Shown here in pieces: positions 55,665-64,000 of a stretch of 64,000 nucleotides of DNA (position 1 is the stretch's first letter; each line of letters opens with the position of its first letter). The stretch spans positions 186,438,375 to 186,502,374 of the forward strand of contig CM077150.1 of the NCBI GenBank assembly GCA_039583875.1. The letters run 5' to 3'. Origin of the DNA: Platanthera guangdongensis (lineage: Eukaryota; Streptophyta; Magnoliopsida; Asparagales; Orchidaceae). The position numbers were made by a program, and so were the translations under genes. The notes under the pieces were generated by a model. It saw only the letters and a list, made by a program, of their open reading frames with translations, did not search any database and had not been told where the DNA came from.

Positions 55665-55940
55665 TTAGCCTCCATCCGGCAGGAGGAAATCAAAAGGCGC
55701 ATGGCCAAGCACTTCGACAAGAACGTCTGCCTCAAGCATTTCCTAGCAAAAGACCTGGTCATGAAGAAGGTGGACGCTGCAGGAAGGGGAGCTACAGTTG
55801 GTAAGCTACATCCCAACTGGGAAGACCCCTTCATCGTTCAGGAAGTCCTGACCACTGGAGGCTATCGTCTGCAAGATCAAGAAGGAAAACAACTGGGACG
55901 TACCTGGAGCGGGGATGACGTGAAAAGGTTCTATCCCTAG
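55665..55940 (+). pseudogene. Element G integrase C-terminus
   Basis: SIRQEEIKRRMAKHFDKNV, DLVMKKVDAAGRGATVGK, HPNWEDPFIVQEVLTTGGY and SGDDVKRFYP, stop at 55938. Parallel to 28112-28444 of E. There is no chromodomain. Confidence 0.85.
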
Positions 55941-56993
55941 TAGCCGCGTGTTTGCTTCCTTGTAATCTCGTTTGCATATATATATACACACTTGCGTAAA
56001 GTTGTTTCCTTTATGCTGTTTCATCATAAGACATTTGATAGTATGGAGGATCAACCCTCTATCGATCCGGAAAACCAGTATTCTACCCGTTCCTCCTAAA
56101 TAGCCCAGGGCGGATGATGAGACGATACCTCGGGATTTAAGCGTCCTTGTAAGACCGAGCCCCTGCAGTGACGACCGAGATTAGCTCCCCCCTTGCATGT
56201 CGGCCTAGCTACCCCCGATCGCATCTCTCCTTTGACTGGAGGAACTATTAGGAACAGGTCGAGAAGCTAACCTCTCGGACTCGATGGAGAGCCGACCTCA
56301 CCAAGTGCATCCTCGCATAACGGCGTCTCAGTTATACCCAAGGCAGGATAACCTGCCAGGGGAGAGGCAAAAGCAAGCTCAAGGGATAAGGTTAATCTCG
56401 AGTGCGTCCTATAGGATCCTCAGAGGGATTTTCCCCCTCGCTCACTTACCGACATTCAAGGCCAAGTGGCCTAGCCAGAGGCAATCTCCACGATTGGATC
56501 GGGACACGAGCCTTCGAACCGTTCCTCCTAAATAAGCCAGTACGGATGATGGGACGATGCCTCGGGATGTAAGCATCCTCGTAAAACCGAGCCTCTGCTT
56601 TGACGACCGAGATCAGCTCCCCCCTTGCATGTCGGCCCAGCTACCCCCGATTGCATCTCTCCTCCGACTGGAATAGTTATTAGGAACAGGTCTGGACGCC
56701 AACCTCCCGATTCGATGAGAAGAGAGTCGTGTCGTTGAAAAATCTATTTTATTCGCAAAGTATCGGTACAACTAATCTCTTTGTCGCTCCTCAAGTAGCA
56801 GGATAAACTACCTTAGCAACCGTAAAAGCCCCCGAGTCGTGGGGTTGTCGTAAGTTCGAGTCCCTACACGGCTCCTCTCCCGCATACCGGCCATCAACCC
56901 TTTCGGGTGAAGAAAGTTCCTCGTTGGACTGATGCCGTAGTCTGTGATCTCTGTACGGGCTTCTCCCCTGCAGACCGACTACTAGCCACCCGA
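55941..56993. repeat. Element G spacer with a ~215-bp direct repeat
   Basis: No gene. Copies at 56089-56300 and 56521-56735, offset by 432 bp, share TTCCTCCTAAATA, CTCCCCCCTTGCATGTCGG, TAGCTACCCCCGA-type and ATTAGGAACAGGTC blocks. TATATATATACACAC at 55977 is a short AT tract. Confidence 0.75.
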
Positions 56994-57800
56994 GTCGACT
57001 ACTTCCCACCACCAGTTGAGCTTGGCTCCTGCTGGGTGTCGACTACTTCCCACCACCAGTCGAGCTTGGCTCCTGCTGGATGTCTACTACTTCCCACCAC
57101 CAGTCGAGCTTGGCTCCTGCTGGGTGTCGACTACTTCCCACCACCAGTCGAGCTTGGCTTCTGCTGGATGTCGACTACTTCTCACCACCAGTTGAGCTTG
57201 ACTCCTGTTGGGTGTCGACTACTTCCCACCATCAGTCGAGCTTGGCTCCTGCTGGGTGTCGACTACTTCCCACCACCAGTTGAGCTTAGCTCCTGCTGGG
57301 TGTCGACTACTTCCCACCACCAGTTGAGCTTGACTCCTGCTGGGTGTCGACTACTTCCTACCACTAGTTGAGCTTGGATCTTGCTGGGTGTCGACTACTT
57401 CGCATCACCAGTTGAACTTGGCTCCTACTGGGTGTCGAGTACTTTCCACCACCAGTCGAGCTAGGCTCCTGCTGGGTGTCGAGTACTTCCCACCACTAGT
57501 CGAGCTTGGCTCCTGCTGGGTGTCGACTACTTCCCACCACCAGTTGAGCTTGACTTCTGCTGGGTGTCGACTACTTCCCACCACTAGTCGAACTTGACTC
57601 CTGCTAGGTGTCGACTACTTCCCACCACCAGTTGAGTTTAGCTCCTGCTGGGTGTCGACTACTTCCCACCACCAGTTGAGCTTGGCTCCTGCTCGGTGTC
57701 GACTACTTCCCATCACCAGTTGAGCTTGGCTCCTGCTGGGTGTCGACTACTTCCCACCACCAGTTGAGCTCGGCTCCTGCTGGGTGTCGGCTACGTTCTC
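56994..57800. repeat. Tandem array of element G: about 18 units of 44 bp
   Basis: The unit is built from GTCGACTACTTCCCACCACC, AGTTGAGCTTGG and CTCCTGCTGGGT. Since 44 is not a multiple of three, a frame through the array repeats only every 132 bp; the 154-residue frame there is a by-product. It occupies the same place as the 72/75-bp array of E but shows no similarity to it. Confidence 0.95.
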
Positions 57801-58157
57801 CGACTCAATTGGGCTAAGCTCCTGCGAGATAGGCGACTATGCAGGTGCGAGTATGCTTGGGCAAGTATGCGAGCAAGAGCAAATACGAGTATCGATGTGC
57901 GAACAAGAGGTGGCGGCCTGTGAGTAGGCAATGAACTTTGATAAGCGACATCCGTGTGCGAGTAAGCGTATCACAAACACTCATCCTCCCCGAGCCTATG
58001 AGCCTTGCAAGCGCCATCAGTAAGTCAGCACGCGAGCACAAGAAAAAGAAAAAGGCGGTAACAAAAAGATTGTATTATGTCAAAAATTTACAAGCTTCAA
58101 AATTTCTATATATCAGCAATTTTTGTGTGTGCGAGTATGAAGAAAATCAACGAGCAA
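57801..58157. other. Element G spacer, CGAGTATG-rich
   Basis: No gene. Repeated short words such as GCGAGTATG, GCGAGCA and GCAAGTATG, also seen in the LTR of G. Confidence 0.5.
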
Positions 58158-59996
58158 CTAGAACTCATCGTCGCCAGTATCGGGCTGATATTCTTCGTCA
58201 CCAATGTCGACGTCTCCCTCTTCCTCGCCATCATCCTCGCCCTCCTCGCCGCTTTCCTCCTCATCGTTGTTTTCGCCGCTGCTGCAGTTGTCGTTGCCGC
58301 TGCCGATAGAGCCCGATGCTGAGGAGAGAACACGGTCGGGCGAGTTAGACACCTCGGCGAGTAACTCCGGAATAAGATTCTCGACGGACATCTTCTTAGC
58401 CTCCTCATCAAGGTGGCCGCCAATCCTCAACCTGGCGAGGATGATGTCCCCTGCCGCTCGCGCTATTCTCCGGCGGATGGCCGACATCTCGTCCCCATGA
58501 GGGAGGACCTTCTTGACTATCCTATGGTCGATCAAATCCTACGACGACATTATCAGGGGAGAATCCGAAGGGCCGAGGTGATCTTCAACAATGACCCGCC
58601 GAGTTTCTTGCTCAGCGACCCGGACTTGGGATGCTTCCAACTTGGCTTTGGTGTCAACGAGCTCCTGCTCTAGCTTAGAAATCCTTTTCGCCGTCGCGAC
58701 CTCAGAAGCCTGCGAGTATCACTGGATCATCAGTCAACAGAACAACCGGTCAGAATCGGCTATGTCGCGCGACCGGGTGACTTACCTCATACTTCTTCCA
58801 GCGAGCTGACTGCATTCCGAGGTCAATCGCCTTTTTGGAGACGACCTTCAGCGCCCCTTGCGTCTCCAGAAGCTTCCTTGCCGAGAAATGGCTTAGCTCG
58901 GCAGCCTGCAGAATAGAGCGCGAGGTCAGTTGAGCGAGCTCCGCAGGGCTGAGCTCCATCATTGACTCAGCATCGGCTCGCCCATATAGGGCGTGAAGGA
59001 CGTCGAAGGCCTCCCTCTTGTCTTCCCAATCCTCAGACCAAGCAGGGAGGTTGGTGCTCAGCGACACCCGATGCTCATCCGCAGACCAGGATACCAGCGG
59101 GCAGCCGAAGGCATCTTTGCCTTCTCGCCCAAGGTTGAAGTTTGGGTGAAGGTAAGGCGCACCGACGTCAGCCGAAGATTCCCGATCCTCGAACAACTAG
59201 AGAGATACTTTGGCTCGCTTGCTCGCATGGTCCGACGACTTGGCCTTCTCCTTTCCTTTGGCGAGCTTCCTTTTCTCCCCTCCCGGCGGCTGGTTGGAGG
59301 GTTCCGGGTGTGATGAGGCGACTTCCTTGGCCGGAGGAAGCGGCTTCGTCGGGAGCTCAGACGATACTGCGAGCATCAAAGGCAAATTAGTGCGACTTTT
59401 AACGACGAGCAGAGGTAAGTAGGCGAGTATGATCAAACTTCGAAAACTTACTTTTTGCAGGGGTGGATCTCTTCAAGAACATTGACATTGATTTGCTAAT
59501 GGATGACATCGAATCGTCGCCCACGGAAAGCCTCGACAAGCTTCTCGCGGGTGCCCTCCAAGATCGGCGACAGGAAGGCGACGTCGGCGGTTTGATGCGG
59601 CCTTCCCAGCACACCGTCGAAGTTGCCGGTGACGACGACCAGATACTCGCCCCACCAGTGGACTTTGTTCGCCGTCCCGACCAGCGTGCAGACATGGCCG
59701 CTGAAGAAGACGATCCCGTCAAAAGTCGTTGCAAAGGCGAACACTTTCCTGAAGACAGAAAGGTCGAAGGCGATCCGCTCTTCTCGAAGGAAGCATAAGA
59801 GAAAGTACTAATCCTCCTTCAATATAACTGTTTAGTCGCTCAGACCGCGCGAGGAGCCTGGACGAGTTGCCCTTGACGAGATGGCGCTGACGAAACTCCT
59901 CCAGATATCGTTCAGAAGTTATAGACCTCTTGAAGGCGGCATCAGTGAAGTTCGCGGCGTAGGCTTGTCGTCGAGCGCTCGCACATCCCCGACCAT
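58158..59996 (-). pseudogene. Element G antisense gene 2, spliced homologue of E gene 2
   Basis: Exon 1 from ATG 59996 includes FLREERIAFDLSVFRKVFAF and VHWWGEYLVVVTGNFDG, parallel to LRRERIEFNLTVFRKLFSY in E; it lacks the PLWPEI region. The intron is 59367-59451 (GTAAGT...CAG, 85 bp). Exon 2 has basic GGEKRKLAKGKEKAK, a stop at 59198, HPNFNLGREGKDAFG and HALYGRADAESMMEL. The intron is 58710-58785 (GTAAGT...CAG, 76 bp, phase 0). Exon 3 is a coiled coil (ISKLEQELVDTKAKLEASQ), a stop near 58535, and a strongly acidic tail (NNDEEESGEEGEDDGEEEG). The function is unknown. Confidence 0.7.
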
Positions 59997-60127
59997 CTTG
60001 AGCGAGTTGGTTTTCCGAGAAAGGAGAAGCGAGTAGAGAAAAAGCAAAGGAGAGGCGGGCGGGAGGAATTACTCGCGAGTATAAGTTAGGAAATCGCAAC
60101 AGCGTACTTATGACTTACCTACTCCCT

Positions 60128-60136
60128 CTATTTATA
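60128..60136 (-). promoter_or_regulatory. TATA box of antisense gene 2 in G
   Basis: Minus-strand TATAAATAG, about 130 bp upstream of the likely ATG (59996). Confidence 0.65.
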
Positions 60137-60514
60137 GTCAAAGGCAGGGGGTGGTATATCAACCTCGCGCAAGTATCTACCTAAGTCGCGTACTAGCAAA
60201 GATGTCAACCCTAACTGCTAGGCCTATGTCGCATAATGCTTTCCAGGATCTCGCCAGAACCTGCACAAGACATACACGGAAAGTCGCAAAAAGAAGACGA
60301 ACATACAGTAAAAAGAACAACCATCAATAGAATCACCGCAAGATTCAAACTCGCTTATTACGACAAAGAATATTGTTCATTACATAGTCGCCAAAAGCGA
60401 GTTCAGGTAATAAAAAATATCTAATTCCTAGGAGGTCGCTCCGGAGGATGAGGATTTCGCCCAACCCAGTCCATCTCGCGAGCTCGCCGATAATGGTCGA
60501 CCGATATCGCGTCA
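60137..60514. other. Spacer between antisense genes of G
   Basis: No gene seen. It probably holds the 3' end of gene 1 and the promoter of gene 2. Confidence 0.4.
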
Positions 60515-62129
60515 TCACCGAGCCGCAATTGTTCTTCCATCCTCTCCAGTCGGCCGGCAGAGCCCATGCTCACGCATACCAGCCATCTCGTCCAGAGCGA
60601 TCTGAAGATGGTGGTCGTTCATCGCTATCCGCCGATCGATCTCGTTGATCATGTGGAAGCGGGCCTCGTAGTTCTCCAGGTTGGCCTGAAGTTCTTCCAT
60701 CCTCGTCATCCTCACCTCCAAAGCCGATATCCGACGATGAGGCTCACAAATAGCGAGTTGGTCGAACTTGGTCTCCAACTCCAGATAGGCGCGGGCAGCA
60801 GCATGGCGATATGCGCTCCCGGACAACCCCATGGCGTCGATGAAGGCCGCTCCAGGAGTCGCAGGCCGATATGTCAAATCAGAAGGAACGTTGTCAAGTC
60901 AGAAGTCAGCATCATTAATCAAGTCAGCACAACGGTGGTGCGAGTTACCATGTCAAGGGGATCGAGATCGCCGTGGAGAGTGACCGCGACCTGAAGATTC
61001 TCGCTGGCCTGAAGAAGAGCAGCCCGCGCGTTCGGCGGGCCTCCCCTGCCCTCGACCTCCATGATCGCGATCCCCGTTCCTCGACGGGAAGTAGTTAGAA
61101 AGCTGTCTATCCGGCCTTCGGGCCGAGCTGTCCAGCGGAGGAGGTGGTGGCAGCGCCGTGCTCGACAACGGTGTTCGCGAGCTCGTCCGGGGAGGCGGTG
61201 GAGGCAGAGGTGTACTCGCAAACTGTCACGAGGTTGAAGGGACAACAGGAGGCGGAGACAACGCAGGGATACTCGCCTCAGGTTGCGGTTTGGAGACAGC
61301 AGACGGCGGCGGCGGCGCAGGGATACTTGCCTCAGGCTGCGGTTTGGAGACAATAGGAGGTGGCGACAGCAAAGGGATGCTCGCCGCCGACAGTTGTTGG
61401 GCAGTTACAGGGACGAGGGGAACTTTGCCTGTCCCGGGTTGAGGGGTCTTGGCCGGCGCGGGATTCTTTCTCGCAGGGAGGTCCTTACGCGCCAAAGGAA
61501 CCTCCCCCGCCGAGGAAGCCGGTCCTTCAGTCGCCTTCTTAGGGTTGACATTGATCCGCACAGTGCGCGCAGTTTTGCCTCGCTTCCCGGCTTAGAGAGC
61601 GATCAACGGTGTCTTTCGCAGAGGAGTACCGTCGAGCACCACGACGGCGTTGTCTGCCGAAGTATCTGCATGTGTTAGCAAAAATCAAGTCAGAAAAAGC
61701 TTCGGCAACCGATAAACTTTCAATGGCATCGACGAGATAGCGACCTGGCGAGACAGAGAGGTCGACCTGCTCCTGTGCCTGAGTATTGACGACCTCGGGG
61801 GAAGGCGGGATGATCGGCGATTTGGGAAAGTCAGGGCCATGGACGGATATTTCAGGAATATCGTCCAGCCCGAGCTCGTCAAAGAGTTGCTGGGTACTTG
61901 TAAGGGGTGCGAGATCCTTAGCCGTCGCGGCGATATCCTTCGGCAACGAAGGCGGGTTGTCGACCTTGGAGGCGAGCGATTTCTTCGGTTTCTTCGTTTT
62001 CTTCTTCTTGCTAGGAGGCCAGTCGGCGGTGACTTCACCTTCTCGCGGCCTCTTCAGCTTGGAAGGTTGGAAGAAGCCTGTCAGCGCGTCGAGGCTCTGT
62101 TTGAGAAGTTCCTCGTCGGTTTTCGACAT
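60515..62129 (-). pseudogene. Element G antisense gene 1
   Basis: ATG at 62129: MSKTDEELLKQSLDALTGFF, then a basic PSKKKKTKKPKK stretch that looks like a nuclear localisation signal, and an acidic segment ELGLDDIPEISVHGPDF, running to about 61690. A Pro/Ser-rich middle (61226-61561, SIPAPPPPSAVSKPQPEA-type repeats) follows. The last part, 60515-60877, is a coiled coil (LETKFDQLAICEPHRRISAL, RMTRMEELQANLENYEARF). At least one intron is needed to join these parts; its limits are unclear. No family is recognised. Confidence 0.6.
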
Positions 62130-62172
62130 AGTAGGCGAGCTCCAAAAGGCGTACCTTGAAAATTAGGCCCCC

Positions 62173-62181
62173 CTATTTATA
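62173..62181 (-). promoter_or_regulatory. TATA box of antisense gene 1 in G
   Basis: Minus-strand TATAAATAG, 45 bp upstream of the ATG at 62129 and about 120 bp from the 3' LTR. Confidence 0.6.
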
Positions 62182-62283
62182 GAGATCGACAGACATCTAC
62201 AAGGTGCGAGTAACTCAGGAGCTCGGTATAGCAGCTCACCGAATAAGTGTTGAATGATTCTTTTCGAGTTCCTACGTCGCTCG

Positions 62284-62299
62284 AAAAGAGCGGGGATTG
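62284..62299 (+). other. Polypurine tract of element G
   Basis: AAAAGAGCGGGGATTG, directly before the 3' LTR; shared with E. Confidence 0.85.
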
Positions 62300-63366
62300 T
62301 GTACAACCCGTATTCGCCGAGGGTGGGCCCCTTCAGGCAAAGGTCAAAGTCAGCAAGTCAAGACGAAGGTCAGAGTCAACGTGCCTGCCTGCAAAAGACC
62401 TGGGCGAGTATGACGAGATCCCCTCGCATACTCGCCAGGTAGGCGACTAGGCAAGCTATTCGCCCAGCTGTGCGAGATCCTCCAGGAAGTCTCCTAGTCG
62501 CCGGGAGGGGTGGGGCTATAAATAGACCCCCCTTTTCCCAAGATTTCCCTATAAATAGGATCACAGGGGTACGAGGAGAGACACTTGAAATCCTAGTCAG
62601 GATCTCGCGAGCTCTACCTTTTGGATACCAGATGACGCTTCAAATTCCTTTTCCTTAGAGAGCTGGTCGCGACCTCGCGACTTAGGGTCTGTTTGGCGCA
62701 GCTCTGGCGGCTGGAGAATCTCTATTCCAGCCGCTAGAGCTGTTTTTTTTTGTGTTTGGGACAGCTCCTTATGAAGAGCTTTTCGTAAATCTGGAGCTGT
62801 TTTGCATCTTTTCGGAAATCCCCCTCCCCCCAGCTTCTGCTCCCGCAAAATAGCTTTCTCTCTCACATGTTTGGGAAATCTACCGGCCCCAACTTTTCCA
62901 ATTCTTCCTGCAACTCGCGGGAGCCGACGGTCTCGCCGGAGCTGACACATCTCGCCGGAGCCGACGCTCCCGCTTCCTCCCGCTCTCGCTCTATTTCTTC
63001 AAAGCGCACTTCTGCACAGAACACCCAAACACTCTGCAGCTTTTCAAAACTGCTCCCCAGAAATCTATTTTAAAACAGTTCTATCCGGACAGCAGCTTTT
63101 CAATCCTCCAGAGCCGTCCCAAACAGACCCTTAGTTACCGGCTAGTCTCCCTTGTACCTTGCTCGACCAATTTTGGTTGTGGAGGGGTTTCTTCTTCCAA
63201 GCATCCGGGTATGTGGTGAGACCTTCCTGCCGTAACATCCGGGGTCCTGTTTGTTGACTTTCTTCTTCGTCCTAGTCTCCTTAGCTGTTTAGCCTTGCTG
63301 CGGAGCCAGTAGCCTTAGGCTGCCTTGATCCAATTTTTGAGGTTGAGAATTTTCCCGGCTTCAACA
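62300..63366 (+). repeat. Element G 3' LTR, carrying a MITE
   Basis: TGTACAACCCG to GGCTTCAACA. 1067 bp in total, about 618 bp without the MITE 62685-63130 and its duplication. Confidence 0.93.
62685..63130. mobile_element. Harbinger/Tourist-like MITE in the 3' LTR of G
   Basis: 446 bp, duplication TTA (62682-62684 and 63131-63133). Ends GGGTCTGTTTGG on the left and the reverse complement on the right (CCAAACAGACCC with one extra base context), then shared CGGCTCTGG words. No coding frame. The 5' LTR has the empty site (GACTTAGTTACC, 43119-43130). Confidence 0.88.
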
Positions 63367-63371
63367 AGTAT

Positions 63372-64000
63372 GATATTAATTTAATTTTGAGTTTTTCAAA
63401 GCCTTCCCGGGCCTTGATATGCCATGAAAACACATTGCGTTTAAGCATTTCCGTAAGAGGAAACACAATCTTAGCGTAATCCTGGATAAACTTATGGTAA
63501 TACCCGATGAGTCCTAAAAAGGCTCTTACGTCTTTTTGATTTTTGGGTCGGGAAATCCTTCGACACTCTCGATGTTTTCTTTAGTGGGAAGAACTTTCCC
63601 TTCCCTAATTGTATGACCCAAAAACTCAATTTCTGGGGAAGCAAAGTAATATTTTGATAGTTTGGCATATAAGTTGTTTTCCTTCAAAACTTCTAATGTC
63701 TTTCTTAGGTGCTCCAGGTGGTCGGTTTCCGTTGGGTAAAAACTAGTATATCAAAAAAATTACTATGAATTTTCTTAGATAGGGCTGGAAGATGGTATTC
63801 ATCAGGGTCTGGAAGGTGGAGGGTGCATTGGTTAAGTCAAAGGGCATGACGACAAACTCGTAGTGCCCTTGGTGTGTCCGAAAAGCTATCTTTTTAACAT
63901 GCTCTTTAGCCACCCTAATTTGATGATAATCGGAGCTAAGGTCAACTTTTGAAAAATATCGGGCGGTATTGAGTTCATCGAGAAGTTCTTCGATAGTCGG
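63372..64000 (-). pseudogene. Element F reverse transcriptase, broken by G and window edge
   Basis: Minus strand, right to left: [20 protein letters not shown] (Asp), [20 protein letters not shown], then FIVIF followed by a damaged FIDD box (one Asp codon missing and a shift near 63755), then KENIESVEGFPDPK-type and RNVFSWHIKAREGFEKLKIK next to G. It joins to the RNase H at 42720. Confidence 0.85.

Larger units (their letters stand above)
42721..63366 (+). mobile_element. Element G: complete Tat-type Ty3/gypsy retrotransposon
   Basis: 5' LTR 42721-43358, 3' LTR 62300-63366. Flanks GGTAT (42716-42720) and AGTAT (63367-63371) differ by one base; the F frame rejoins across them. Order: PBS, gag (split by copia H), protease, reverse transcriptase, two RNase H domains, integrase, repeats, two antisense genes, PPT, 3' LTR. 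Pol carries several stops and shifts. Confidence 0.93.
38808..64000 (-). mobile_element. Element F: chromodomain Ty3/gypsy retrotransposon, partly outside window
   Basis: 3' LTR at 38808-39322, then integrase, RNase H (left of G) and reverse transcriptase (63372-64000, right of G), all on the minus strand. The 5' part and 5' LTR lie past the window. A classic chromodomain makes it a chromovirus of a different family from A-C (LTR 515 bp against 2.3 kb). It is split by a Harbinger-like insertion and by element G; removing each restores the frame. Confidence 0.9.

Noticed and set aside
56907..57597. Frames of up to 154 residues in the 44-bp array
   Set aside because: Pure translation of the tandem unit, cycling through three frames.
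1..64000. Integrated pararetrovirus or envelope-bearing retrovirus
   Set aside because: All pol modules are in the order and form of LTR retrotransposons; no movement protein, coat or envelope-like frame was seen.
1..64000. tRNA or rRNA genes
   Set aside because: No cloverleaf with both pol III boxes and no rRNA sequence was noticed; primer-binding sites are only tRNA-complementary stubs.

Overview
This is nuclear DNA from a flowering plant. It consists almost entirely of nested LTR retrotransposons with plant-type DNA transposons between them, and one small stretch of host gene. The species cannot be told from the sequence. The evidence for a plant is Tat-type and chromodomain Ty3/gypsy elements, Ty1/copia elements primed by initiator Met-tRNA, Harbinger-like and hAT-like MITEs, and one spliced gene with GT-AG introns.

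Left half (1-35528). The outer layer is a Tat-type Ty3/gypsy element (E, + strand) whose 5' part lies outside the window. Its RNase H was hit first at the CTGCA site by a chromovirus, now a solo LTR (C, 159-21252, +). C contains a complete Tekay/Del-like chromovirus (A, 1566-20384, -, TSD GATCG). The 5' LTR of A contains a second complete chromovirus (B, 8896-18263, -, TSD GCACG). About 35 bp further into the same RNase H, at a TGGTG site, lie a minimal LTR-PBS-LTR element (21292-21825) and a Ty1/copia element (D, 21832-26542, -). E then resumes with a second RNase H, integrase, a 25-unit tandem array, two antisense genes and a 3' LTR.

Middle (35529-38807). This is older, AT-rich DNA: LTR remnants, a fold-back element carrying a hAT-type MITE, and the first two exons of a host gene (38103-38593).

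Right half (38808-64000). A chromodomain gypsy element (F, -) sits in the second intron of that gene and runs off the window. F holds a 1.03-kb Harbinger-like insertion and a second Tat-type element (G, 42721-63366, +). G in turn holds a Ty1/copia element (H, 44447-51274, -, TSD GAAGG) in its gag and two MITEs.

Most element genes are broken by frameshifts or stops and are annotated as pseudogenes by domain. The most unusual content is the antisense block shared by E and G. Each element has two genes opposite to gag-pol; each gene has a TATA-like box 45-130 bp upstream of its first ATG, and short introns, one at the same place and phase in both elements (75 and 76 bp). Next come the arrays of perfect, covarying dyads in the LTRs of A, B and C, and the unrelated satellite arrays at the same position downstream of integrase in E and G.
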